DNA from: Peptoanaerobacter stomatis
GTDB taxonomy: Bacteria > Bacillota > Clostridia > Peptostreptococcales > Filifactoraceae
Length of the DNA: 64,000 nucleotides
NCBI RefSeq assembly: GCF_000238095.2
Contig: NZ_JH815225.1
Span: 398,724-462,723, forward strand
Reading direction: 5' to 3'
The position numbers and the translations under genes are program-made. Under the pieces are notes generated by a model. The model ran no database searches. It saw nothing but the letters and a program-made list of their open reading frames with translations, and was not told the origin of the DNA. This document shows positions 1-7,220 of the stretch, in pieces (position 1 is the stretch's first letter; the number at the start of each line of letters is the position of its first letter).

Positions 1-381
1 GCCAAGCGGTTGATGTATCATGATTTCACTGTTAGGAAGCGCAAATCTTTTGCCTTTAGTTCCACAATTAAGAAGAAATGCTCCCATTGATGCTGCCATA
101 CCTATGCATATTGTTGACACATCCGGTTTTATATATTGAATTGTGTCATATATAGCCATACCTGCTGTTATACTTCCACCAGGAGAATTTATATATAGGG
201 ATATATCCTTATCAGGATCTTCCGATTCTAAGAAAAGTAATTGAGCTACTACAAGCGAAGCGGTCTGGTCATTTACTTCATCTCCAAGAAATATTATTCT
301 GTCTTTTAAAAGTCTTGAATATATGTCATAGCTTCTTTCTCCTCTGCTTGTCTGCTCAACGACTACAGGAACATATGCCAT
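1..381 (-). CDS. clpP: ATP-dependent Clp protease proteolytic subunit (partial, C-terminus beyond window)
   Basis: The reverse strand encodes the first 127 residues of ClpP, the serine protease ring that partners with ClpX or ClpC in the cytoplasm to degrade unfolded and tagged proteins. The N-terminus [20 protein letters not shown] and the segment [11 protein letters not shown] are family hallmarks. The nucleophile is Ser98 in GMAASMGA and the catalytic His is His123 in MIHQPLG; the catalytic Asp lies beyond the left edge. An SD-like AGGAGG precedes the ATG. It lies 54 bases downstream of tig on the same strand, the common tig-clpP order, so the two are probably co-transcribed. Confidence 0.97.
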   Translation of the reverse strand, partial: MAYVPVVVEQTSRGERSYDIYSRLLKDRIIFLGDEVNDQTASLVVAQLLFLESEDPDKDISLYINSPGGSITAGMAIYDTIQYIKPDVSTICIGMAASMGAFLLNCGTKGKRFALPNSEIMIHQPLG

Positions 382-435
382 TATCGTACCTCCTCATAAA
401 CTGTTTACAGCAAAAAAATATTTGCTGTAATAAAA

Positions 436-1722
436 TTATATTCTCTTTGTCTCAGCTTTTAAGAACTCTATTGTATTTCTAAGTATTATATTGTCAATCA
501 TATATTCTCTTTGTTCGCCTTTGAATATATCTTTTAATTTGTCTACTTCCATTCCATACATTTGTGCCATTTGTTCAAGTTCTCTTTCAACTTGATCTTC
601 ACTGTAACCTACATTTTCAAGTTTTTTTACTTTTTCTAACACCAATGAACCTTTTACTCTTTTTTCTGCTTCAGGTTTCATTTCATTTTTTAATTCATCT
701 ATTGATTTATTGATGTATTTTGAATACATATCAACGTTCATACCTTGATATGAAAGTCCTTGTGCAAATTCATTAAACATATGATCAGCCTCTGTGTCTA
801 TCATCTCTTTAGGTAAATCAATTTTTGAATTTTTCACTATTTGTTCAACTATATCATTTTCAAATTCTCTTGTAGCATCTTTTTCTTTTCTTTGTGATAT
901 AGTCTTTTTTATGTCTTCTTTTAATTGATCTAATGTATCAAATTCACTTATATCTTTTACAAATTCATCATCAAGCTCAGGTAATTGTTTTTCTTTGATT
1001 TCATTAATCTTTACGTCAAAAGTTGCTTTTTGACCTGCTAAAGATTTCTCCATATATTCTTGTGGGAAAGTCACTTCAATTACTTTTTTTTCTCCTATGT
1101 TCATACCTATAAGCTGTTCTTCAAATCCATCTATGAATGATTTTGAACCTATTGTAAGCGAATAATTTTCTCCTTTTCCACCTTCAAAAGGAACTCCATC
1201 TTTTTTGCCTTCAAAATCAAGTTTAACAATATCTCCGTCTTTAACTGCTCTATCTTCGATAGTTACAAATCTTGCGTTTTGATTTCTTCTATTTTCAAGT
1301 TCTCTTTCAACTTCTTCATCAGTTGGAGTAGTATCACCAAATTTTACTTCAAGCCCTTTGTACTGTCCTATTTCTATATCAGGTTTTATTACTACTTTTA
1401 CGTCTATAACAACATCTTTTCCAGTTTCTATTTCTTCTACATCTATAACAGGTCTTGCAACAGGTTCTATACCTATTTGTTCAACACCTTTTGAAAATTC
1501 TTCAGAAAAAGCGTCATTTAAAGCATCTTCATAGAAAAAACCTACTCCATAATATTTTTCTATTATTTGTTTAGGCACTTTACCTTTTCTAAATCCAGGT
1601 ATGCTTATTTTACCTTTATTTTTATTATAAGCTTTTGTACAATATTTTTCAAAATCTGCTGAGTTTATTACCATTTTTAATTCAGCGTTATATCCTTCTT
1701 TTTTCAATAATTCTAATGACAT
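436..1722 (-). CDS. tig: Trigger factor, ribosome-associated chaperone and prolyl isomerase
   Basis: At 428 residues this matches the usual trigger factor length. The N-terminal ribosome-binding domain holds the signature GFRKGKVPK near residues 43-51, which contacts ribosomal protein L23 at the exit tunnel. An FKBP-type prolyl isomerase domain follows at about 150-245 (KDGDIVKLDFEG, then VTFPQEY), and the rest is the helical chaperone domain. GGGAGG lies 7 bases before the ATG. The gene is first in a reverse-strand unit with clpP, which is the conserved arrangement. A TATAAT-like -10 on the reverse strand sits at 1757-1762, without a convincing -35. Confidence 0.97.
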   Translation of the reverse strand: MSLELLKKEGYNAELKMVINSADFEKYCTKAYNKNKGKISIPGFRKGKVPKQIIEKYYGVGFFYEDALNDAFSEEFSKGVEQIGIEPVARPVIDVEEIETGKDVVIDVKVVIKPDIEIGQYKGLEVKFGDTTPTDEEVERELENRRNQNARFVTIEDRAVKDGDIVKLDFEGKKDGVPFEGGKGENYSLTIGSKSFIDGFEEQLIGMNIGEKKVIEVTFPQEYMEKSLAGQKATFDVKINEIKEKQLPELDDEFVKDISEFDTLDQLKEDIKKTISQRKEKDATREFENDIVEQIVKNSKIDLPKEMIDTEADHMFNEFAQGLSYQGMNVDMYSKYINKSIDELKNEMKPEAEKRVKGSLVLEKVKKLENVGYSEDQVERELEQMAQMYGMEVDKLKDIFKGEQREYMIDNIILRNTIEFLKAETKRI

Positions 1723-2040
1723 TTTAGCCTCCCATTTTTTTCAATCTAACTTATATATTATATCATAAGTTTAGGATATTTCTATAATAAATTTATATTT
1801 TGAAATATATTTTAACATATTTTTACGGATTTGTATAATGTTTAATATTAATGATTCAAAAAAAATTTGTTTTATGTTATAATTTTTGTAATAAATTTTA
1901 CTTTATAGCGGTGTATTATAAAATTATTATATCCTGAAATTTGAATAAAATAATTCAAATATTTATTAAAAAATATAACCATAATTAAGATATTGATTAT
2001 TTTAAATTAACTGCATACATAACATTAAATCTTTTACGAG
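1723..2040. other. Divergent intergenic region, tig / ATP-grasp gene
   Basis: This AT-rich gap separates two divergent genes and holds no supportable ORF. A forward promoter candidate is TTCAAA at 1855-1860, a 17-base spacer, and TATAAT at 1878-1883. It would give the ATP-grasp mRNA a leader of nearly 200 bases. A reverse -10 for tig is at 1757-1762. No riboswitch fold was recognised. Confidence 0.4.
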
Positions 2041-2079
2041 AAAGGAGAGTATGATAGACGCTTATCATACAATAAAACT
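2041..2079 (+). promoter_or_regulatory. Hairpin between Shine-Dalgarno and start codon (copy 1)
   Basis: The SD AAAGGAG (2041-2047) is followed after one base by an 8-bp perfect stem, GTATGATA (2049-2056) and TATCATAC (2063-2070), with the 6-base loop GACGCT. The ATG begins 9 bases after the stem. Linear SD-to-ATG distance is 32 bases, far too long for normal initiation, but a folded stem reduces it to about 10. The same arrangement precedes rseP and glyQ. Confidence 0.75.
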
Positions 2080-3297
2080 ATGGATATATCAAATACTATA
2101 CAACCTGTTTTAATAGGAGGAGATATAAACGCATATTCTGTTGCAAGAGCGTTTCATGAACAATATGGTATAATAAGTATAGCTATTGCAAAAGATGTAC
2201 TCGGTGCAACGGATAATTCTAAAATAATAGATTTTTATGTTGATGAAAATTTTACAGATATCAATCATTTTATAGAATCTATGATAGAATTAGGCAATGA
2301 TTTAAAAGAAGAAGGCAAGACAGCTATACTTATAGGTACCAAAGATGATTATGTAGATCTTATAATAAAATCAAAAGAAGAACTGAAAGATTTATTTATA
2401 ATTCCATATATTGATGAAACTTTAAAAAACAGTCTTATTAATAAAGAAAATTTTTATAAACTGTGTGAAGAAATGAATGTAGATATTCCTAAGACAAAAA
2501 TATTGTCAAAAGACATGGAAATAACCGATTTTGGAATTATGTATCCAATTGTAATAAAACCTTCAAACCCTGTACTTTTTTGGAGTGACAGATTTGAAGG
2601 AATGGAAAAAGTTTATATAGCACAAAATAAAAAAGATTTTATAAGAATAGTAAGGCTGATATATTCAACTTATTATGATGATACACTCATAATACAAGAA
2701 TATATACCCGGTGATGACAGCAGTATATGGACACCATCATTTTATTGTGACAGAAATAAAAAGGTCAAGATGATGGCATTAGGTCATGTACTTTTGGAAG
2801 AGCACGTTCCTACCGCAATAGGTAACGATGCGGCTATAATAATGCAATATGTTGAAGAACCGATGGAAAAGATAAAATCATTTTTAGAAAAAATAGAATT
2901 CACAGGCTTTTGCAATTGTGACTGCAAATATGATTATCGTGATGGAAAATATAAACTATTTGAAGTAAATATACGTCAAGGAAGAAGTAACTACTCTGTA
3001 ACAGCAGCCTGTGCCAATATAGCGAAACTACTTGTAGAAGACAGAGTACAAAGAAAAGACCTTCCACTTATAAAACAAACAAAAGAATTATATTGGCATT
3101 TAATACCTAATTCAATAGTCTTTAAATATGTAAAAGACGAAAACTTAAAAAATAGAGTTAAGGAATTGATAAAAGAAGGCAAGGAAGTAAATACTTTCGA
3201 TTATCCTTATGACCTCAAACACAACCTGAAAAGAAGTATATATATAATGCTTTACAAATTAAACCACATCAAAAAATATATACAATATATGAAATAA
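2080..3297 (+). CDS. ATP-grasp carboxylate-amine ligase-like protein
   Basis: A 405-residue cytoplasmic protein with an ATP-grasp fold. The N-terminal lobe starts with PVLIGGDINAYSVARAFHEQ, a pre-ATP-grasp segment typical of this clostridial/lactobacillal group. The nucleotide-binding lobe has YPIVIKPSNP near 165 and IIQEYIPGDDSS near 208. The metal-binding acidic cluster is in the KLFEVNIRQGR segment near 300. The group includes D-aspartate ligases that amidate the peptidoglycan precursor, but the substrate cannot be decided from sequence. It stands alone, with its own terminator downstream and an unusual leader hairpin. The family call is secure; the substrate is unknown. Confidence 0.8.
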   Translation: MDISNTIQPVLIGGDINAYSVARAFHEQYGIISIAIAKDVLGATDNSKIIDFYVDENFTDINHFIESMIELGNDLKEEGKTAILIGTKDDYVDLIIKSKEELKDLFIIPYIDETLKNSLINKENFYKLCEEMNVDIPKTKILSKDMEITDFGIMYPIVIKPSNPVLFWSDRFEGMEKVYIAQNKKDFIRIVRLIYSTYYDDTLIIQEYIPGDDSSIWTPSFYCDRNKKVKMMALGHVLLEEHVPTAIGNDAAIIMQYVEEPMEKIKSFLEKIEFTGFCNCDCKYDYRDGKYKLFEVNIRQGRSNYSVTAACANIAKLLVEDRVQRKDLPLIKQTKELYWHLIPNSIVFKYVKDENLKNRVKELIKEGKEVNTFDYPYDLKHNLKRSIYIMLYKLNHIKKYIQYMK

Positions 3298-3307
3298 CTA
3301 TAACAAC

Positions 3308-3352
3308 AAAACAGTAGGCAACTAATATTACTTTTTAGTTCTCTACTGTTTT
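3308..3352 (+). terminator. Rho-independent terminator after ATP-grasp gene
   Basis: The stem is AAAACAGTAG (3308-3317) with CTACTGTTTT (3343-3352). A second inner helix, AACTAA/TTAGTT, is separated from it by a 2x2 internal loop. It starts 10 bases after the stop codon and ends in a short T run. Confidence 0.75.
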
Positions 3353-3627
3353 ATATTATTGTGAAGTAAATCAATACAAACCACCATTTAAGATACCAAG
3401 TATTTTATATTTGAAGAAATTATATATTTTACGAATTATAAATAATTTTGTTGTAATACAATCACATTGTTATTTAATAAGTTTTCAGCATAATACTGTT
3501 TTCTAATAAAATTATGGATAACTTGTATAATTATATAACATTCATATAAATAGTTTATTTGAAAAATTAATTATTATGATTTTTCCATTATTTTATAAGA
3601 TTTTTATATAAGTATATATAATTAACT
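3353..3627. other. Intergenic stretch without recognised features
   Basis: This is AT-rich spacer between the ATP-grasp terminator and the convergent end of the methyltransferase gene. No ORF with an SD, RNA gene or clear hairpin was seen. Confidence 0.5.
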
Positions 3628-4422
3628 TTATTTATTATAAGTGTACATTCCTAATCTATCGTTTGCAATATACATTAACGGCAAAAATATCTTTTTAATA
3701 CCGAGCGGAAATTTTTTCATTTCTCTTGTAAAATTTATAAGACCGATTTGTTTTAACTTAGGATTAAGTTTAACCAGCTCACTGCCGTCTTTCACCCCAT
3801 ATTCAAAATTTACTTTCATATGCTTTAAAGTATCATGCTCTTTGGATCTCTTAACCAAGCCTTTATACAAAAGATCAAAATGAGCCTCGAAACTGTCAAA
3901 TGAATCAGTCAATATATTCAAAAATTTCTTTACTTCATCCTCTTTGAGATACATAAGTACTCCTTCTGATAATATTAAAAGAGGCTTTCCATTTGTTTTT
4001 ATGTCTTTTCCCCAGCTTTCATCAAGTGCTGACTTAGATATATCTATAACTCTTGAATTTTTTTCAAAAAGCAATTTTCTCTTTTCAATAACCTCAGGAA
4101 AATCCAAATTATACCAAGTTATTTTTCCGTTATCAACTCTTTCAAATCTTGTATCAAGGCCGCAACCGACAGATACAATTACACAATCAGGATTTTTCGC
4201 TATAAATTTTCTTGTTTCCTCGTCCATAACCTTAACCCTTGCAAGTGTTCCATAATAAGAACCCCACGCATTTTCAAACTTTGAAAAATTATAATCTATT
4301 TTCGATATGATTTGAGCCGCTTTCTTATCATTTATAATAGGTTCTTTGCTATTTGCATCTTTTGCCCTTATATAAAGTGTTATAAGTAATGTTTCCATTA
4401 CACCGTCAAATTTAATTTCCAT
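3628..4422 (-). CDS. Class I SAM-dependent methyltransferase, leucine carboxyl methyltransferase/TcmP-like family
   Basis: 264 residues from the chosen start. GGAGG followed by 7 bases precedes the ATG of MEIKFDGVMETLL; an ATG eight codons upstream would overlap this SD and was rejected. The SAM-binding glycine motif is VIVSVGCGLDTRFER near 90-105. It is followed by WYNLDFPEVI and by LILSEGVLMYL, both typical of the LCM/TcmP-type O-methyltransferase family, which methylates carboxyl or phenolic oxygens. The substrate is unknown. It is a single gene facing away from any pathway neighbours, so context gives no help. Confidence 0.8.
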   Translation of the reverse strand: MEIKFDGVMETLLITLYIRAKDANSKEPIINDKKAAQIISKIDYNFSKFENAWGSYYGTLARVKVMDEETRKFIAKNPDCVIVSVGCGLDTRFERVDNGKITWYNLDFPEVIEKRKLLFEKNSRVIDISKSALDESWGKDIKTNGKPLLILSEGVLMYLKEDEVKKFLNILTDSFDSFEAHFDLLYKGLVKRSKEHDTLKHMKVNFEYGVKDGSELVKLNPKLKQIGLINFTREMKKFPLGIKKIFLPLMYIANDRLGMYTYNK

Positions 4423-4538
4423 AACAAAACCTCCATATGTGTCCAAATTTATAAAAATTATTAAATAATAATAATTTTCTATACTATTATACTATCTTTA
4501 TCAATATATGTATACAATTTTTAATTTATATATTGTAT

Positions 4539-4572
4539 AAAAAAAGACTGTATGTTTTTAAACACACAGTCT
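4539..4572 (-). terminator. Terminator-like hairpin, reverse strand
   Basis: AGACTGTATG (4545-4554) pairs with CACACAGTCT (4563-4572) with one mismatch. On the reverse strand the stem is followed by seven Ts. It would end a transcript carrying the small ORF at 4707-4802 or gpmA. The arms also resemble the AGAGACTGTG end of the IS fragment near 50.25 kb, so an IS-derived origin is possible. Confidence 0.6.
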
Positions 4573-4706
4573 CTTAATGCTGATTTAATATAACAAATCA
4601 TATTTACCGAAAATACTCAAAAATTATAAATATTTCAATATAAAATATTCAATTTCATATCGGCATAATAAATAAATTAGAACGAAAAACAGTATATACC
4701 GCTTGG

Positions 4707-4802
4707 TTAAAATCTATATACAACTTTCAACAACAATAAAATCATACTTGTAATTTCAAGCAAAACTGCCGTTATTATAAAAACAGATGATAATATTTTC
4801 AT
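4707..4802 (-). CDS. Putative 31-residue single-span membrane peptide
   Basis: ATG at 4802 opens a 31-codon frame ending in TAA at 4707. It starts MKILSSVFIITAVLL and ends LLLLKVVYRF. The composition is one continuous hydrophobic segment flanked by Lys at the N-terminus and Lys/Arg at the C-terminus, as in small membrane proteins or type I toxin peptides. GAGGG lies 4 bases before the ATG. It sits between gpmA and a reverse-strand terminator. I do not recognise the family. With such a short frame in AT-rich DNA, a chance ORF cannot be excluded. Confidence 0.4.
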   Translation of the reverse strand: MKILSSVFIITAVLLEITSMILLLLKVVYRF

Positions 4803-4820
4803 TAGTCCCTCTCTAATAAA

Positions 4821-4855
4821 ACTAATACCATTGCCTAATTACCAATGGATAATTA
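4821..4855 (+). repeat. Possible single arm of dispersed AT-rich palindrome family
   Basis: The segment ACTAATACCATTGCCTAATT, continuing into AATGGATAATT, resembles the arm consensus CTAATACCTAATnnAATAATGGATATT seen at 8.9, 28.4, 53.9 and 55.4 kb. A matching second arm is not obvious here. Confidence 0.35.
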
Positions 4856-4954
4856 CTATATATTTTTTAATATCAAATAAATTAAGACATTTTTATAAAT
4901 AATAACAATGCCAATTTTTTCAAAAAGAGATTAGTACAAATTCTATTTACTTAA

Positions 4955-5641
4955 TTAAAATAATTCAGGTGATTTTGTTATTTTTAAATCTTTATCTATT
5001 TCAAATATAAGCGGAACACCTGTTGGAAGATTAAGATCAAGTATGCGCTGATTATCTATATTTAGCAAATATTTTATAAGTGCTCTTAATGAATTTCCGT
5101 GTGCAGCTATTATTACATTTTTACCTTCTTTTATATCTTTTGATATATCGCTGTCCCAAAAAGGTATAACTCTGTTTATTGTATCTTTTAAGCTTTCTCC
5201 TTTTGGTAAATCTGAAGGATTTAAGTTTTTATATTTAGGATCGAATTTTACATTTCTTTCATCATCGTCATCTAAAGGAGGAGGAGGTACATCAAAACTT
5301 CTTCTCCATATATGCACTTGTTCATCTCCGTATTTTTTTGCAGTTTCAGCTTTATTTAATCCTTGCAATGCTCCATAATGACGTTCATTTAATCTCCATG
5401 ATTTTTTTACAGGTATATAAAGTTCATCTATTTCTTCAAGCACTATATTTAATGTCTTTATAGCTCTTTTTTGATAAGAAGTGTACGCTATGTCAAATGT
5501 AAATCCGTCTTCTTTTAATTGCTCTCCAGCTTTTTTCGCTTCTTCTACTCCTTGCTCAGATAAATCAACGTCTTTCCAACCTGTAAATCTGTTTTCCAAA
5601 TTCCATTGGCTTTGTCCATGTCTTATCATTACTAATTTCAT
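4955..5641 (-). CDS. gpmA: 2,3-bisphosphoglycerate-dependent phosphoglycerate mutase
   Basis: 228 residues, the normal GpmA length. The enzyme interconverts 3- and 2-phosphoglycerate in glycolysis. The phospho-accepting histidine is His8 in [12 protein letters not shown], the second catalytic histidine is in [12 protein letters not shown], and the family segment [11 protein letters not shown] is present. GGAGG precedes the ATG. It is separate from the eno-tpiA-pgk-gap cluster 25 kb away. Upstream, a reverse-strand TATAAT at 5672-5677 and a TTGACA at 5707-5712 are candidate promoter elements, but they are 29 bases apart and cannot belong to the same promoter. Confidence 0.97.
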   Translation of the reverse strand: MKLVMIRHGQSQWNLENRFTGWKDVDLSEQGVEEAKKAGEQLKEDGFTFDIAYTSYQKRAIKTLNIVLEEIDELYIPVKKSWRLNERHYGALQGLNKAETAKKYGDEQVHIWRRSFDVPPPPLDDDDERNVKFDPKYKNLNPSDLPKGESLKDTINRVIPFWDSDISKDIKEGKNVIIAAHGNSLRALIKYLLNIDNQRILDLNLPTGVPLIFEIDKDLKITKSPELF

Positions 5642-5822
5642 ATATTATCCTCCAAATTTTACTTTTTATTTATTATACCACAATATTAAAATTTTATTAC
5701 AATTTTTGTCAATATAAAGTAATTTTATTTATAATTATGCTTATATATAAACTACTTTTTCAAATTTATAATAGATTTAAGCAAAAATACAATATCTATA
5801 ATTTTAAAATCATTTTTTTAAT

Positions 5823-6908
5823 TTACATACTTTTTATTTTGTTTTTCATATCTGTTTGTAATTGAAGTATTCTCTGTTTTCCTTGCTCTCTTGCAGATCT
5901 GTTTTCTTCTTCTATTCTAATAGTCTCTTCTATCCCTTGCATTATTGTATTAAATGTATTTTCCAATGTTTCTATCTTTATACTTGATGAGCCGGACAAC
6001 TTAGCTATATCCACTGATTGTGCAGATATATTTTTTGCGTTTCTAATAAGCATTTCGTTTGTTCTTTCATCTAATGCTTTCATAGAATCTGATTGTACTT
6101 TTTGTCTTTTTATAGTAACGGCTTGTATTATGCCTGTTTTAAACACCGGTATTGTTACTACAAATGCACTTCCTATTTTTCTAAGTAAATTATAATTACC
6201 TCTTTGAATTAATTTTATTTGTGGTGCTGATTGTACTGCTACCATTTTGGCAAGCTCCAAATCATACACTCTTTGCTCCAACATTTCAAGAGATGCTCTT
6301 GCATTTTGTGCATTCAAATTATCCAGCTCATTACCTGTTTCAAGTGCTTTTTGCTCATATTGTGGTATCAATGTGTTTCTCAAATTTTCTATAGCTAAAT
6401 TTCCAGCCATTATATATTTTTCCAATTCTTGATAATACTCTATGTTTTTAGCATACATATTGTCAAGCATATCATTTGTTTTTCCTATTTCAGCTTCGTA
6501 TTTTTTTATTTCTACATATATTTTAGATACTTCGCTGTCCATAGTTTCATATTTTTTAAGTAGGCTTTGTATATTGTCTTTTGCCTTGCCGAATATATTT
6601 GACAAAAATCCTTTTGAGCTTTTATCCTCAAAATCTTTTACATCAAATTTATCCATTATATCGGATAATTGTTTCATCATTCTACCGCTGTCTTCTATCT
6701 GTGAATTGTTTATTGATGAAAGTATCTTATCACTAAATTTTGAAATTTCTGTCGCTGTTTCCTGTCCGAAACTCATTATATTTTTAACATCTCTTACATC
6801 AAGATTTCTTGCAATCTGTTGTATTTCAGGAGATGCTTTTACTTGATTACTTATAGTTTGCAACTGTGTGTTATAATCTTCTTCTTGTCTTACAAAATCT
6901 TCACTCAT
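5823..6908 (-). CDS. TelA/YaaN/YceH-family protein (toxic anion resistance family)
   Basis: 361 residues, long and helical, of the TelA family (Pfam 'toxic anion resistance'). The N-terminal SFGQETATEISKFSDKIL and the LIQRGNYNLLRKIGSAFVVTIPVFKTG core are characteristic, with coiled-coil segments before and after. No signal peptide or clear membrane span is present. GGAGG precedes the ATG. It follows, on the same strand, a YceG-like gene, as in the yceG-yceH pair of Bacillus subtilis. The biochemical role is not established; a link to tellurite or envelope stress comes from family members only. Confidence 0.88.
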   Translation of the reverse strand: MSEDFVRQEEDYNTQLQTISNQVKASPEIQQIARNLDVRDVKNIMSFGQETATEISKFSDKILSSINNSQIEDSGRMMKQLSDIMDKFDVKDFEDKSSKGFLSNIFGKAKDNIQSLLKKYETMDSEVSKIYVEIKKYEAEIGKTNDMLDNMYAKNIEYYQELEKYIMAGNLAIENLRNTLIPQYEQKALETGNELDNLNAQNARASLEMLEQRVYDLELAKMVAVQSAPQIKLIQRGNYNLLRKIGSAFVVTIPVFKTGIIQAVTIKRQKVQSDSMKALDERTNEMLIRNAKNISAQSVDIAKLSGSSSIKIETLENTFNTIMQGIEETIRIEEENRSAREQGKQRILQLQTDMKNKIKSM

Positions 6909-7220
6909 ATTGAACCTCCAAAATGTATTAATTTATTTATTTTATTTTTTATCTTTAAATCTGTAATATAAACTTTTTTATAAATCTAAAAGTTAAAAAT
7001 ATTTTTTAATAATTTTGCAAACAGGTCTAAAATCAAGGTTAGAAATAATAAAATCTTATATCAACACTATTTTAATTTAAGATATTTTCAAATTATTTTA
7101 CAAACAAAATTACTAACACTTTCATAAATATCTGCTTTGAAAACATTTATAAAAAAGTTCTATGAACAAAATATATTTGAGTCTTATATAAAAAATATCT
7201 ATGTTTATTAGATAATTATA
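6909..7220. other. Intergenic stretch between YceG-like and TelA-like genes
   Basis: 312 bases of AT-rich DNA with no ORF, RNA gene or convincing hairpin. It is long for a gap inside a presumed co-functional pair, so the TelA-like gene may have its own promoter, but no -35/-10 pair stood out. A 20-base string at 7191-7210 recurs exactly at 26762-26781. Confidence 0.4.

Noticed and set aside
1279-1494. Forward Phe/Tyr-rich ORF inside tig, and many similar ORFs opposite other genes
   Set aside because: These are mirror-strand shadows of AT-rich coding sequence, with skewed Phe/Ile/Ser/Tyr composition and no SD.
2051-2113. Short ORF starting at the ATG inside the SD hairpin (MIDAYHTIKL...)
   Set aside because: The equivalent frames in the rseP and glyQ copies encode unrelated sequence, the rseP one ending almost at once, and spacing to the SD is only 3 bases. 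The ATG is explained by the conserved stem GTATGATA.
4539-4572. Calling this hairpin a definite IS end
   Set aside because: The arms resemble an IS-end string but are only 10 bp with a mismatch and a T tract. A plain terminator explains it.
7191-7210. 20-base string repeated exactly at 26762-26781
   Set aside because: The words are A/T only apart from one C and one G. In 64 kb of very AT-rich DNA a chance match is plausible, and the flanks do not extend the match.
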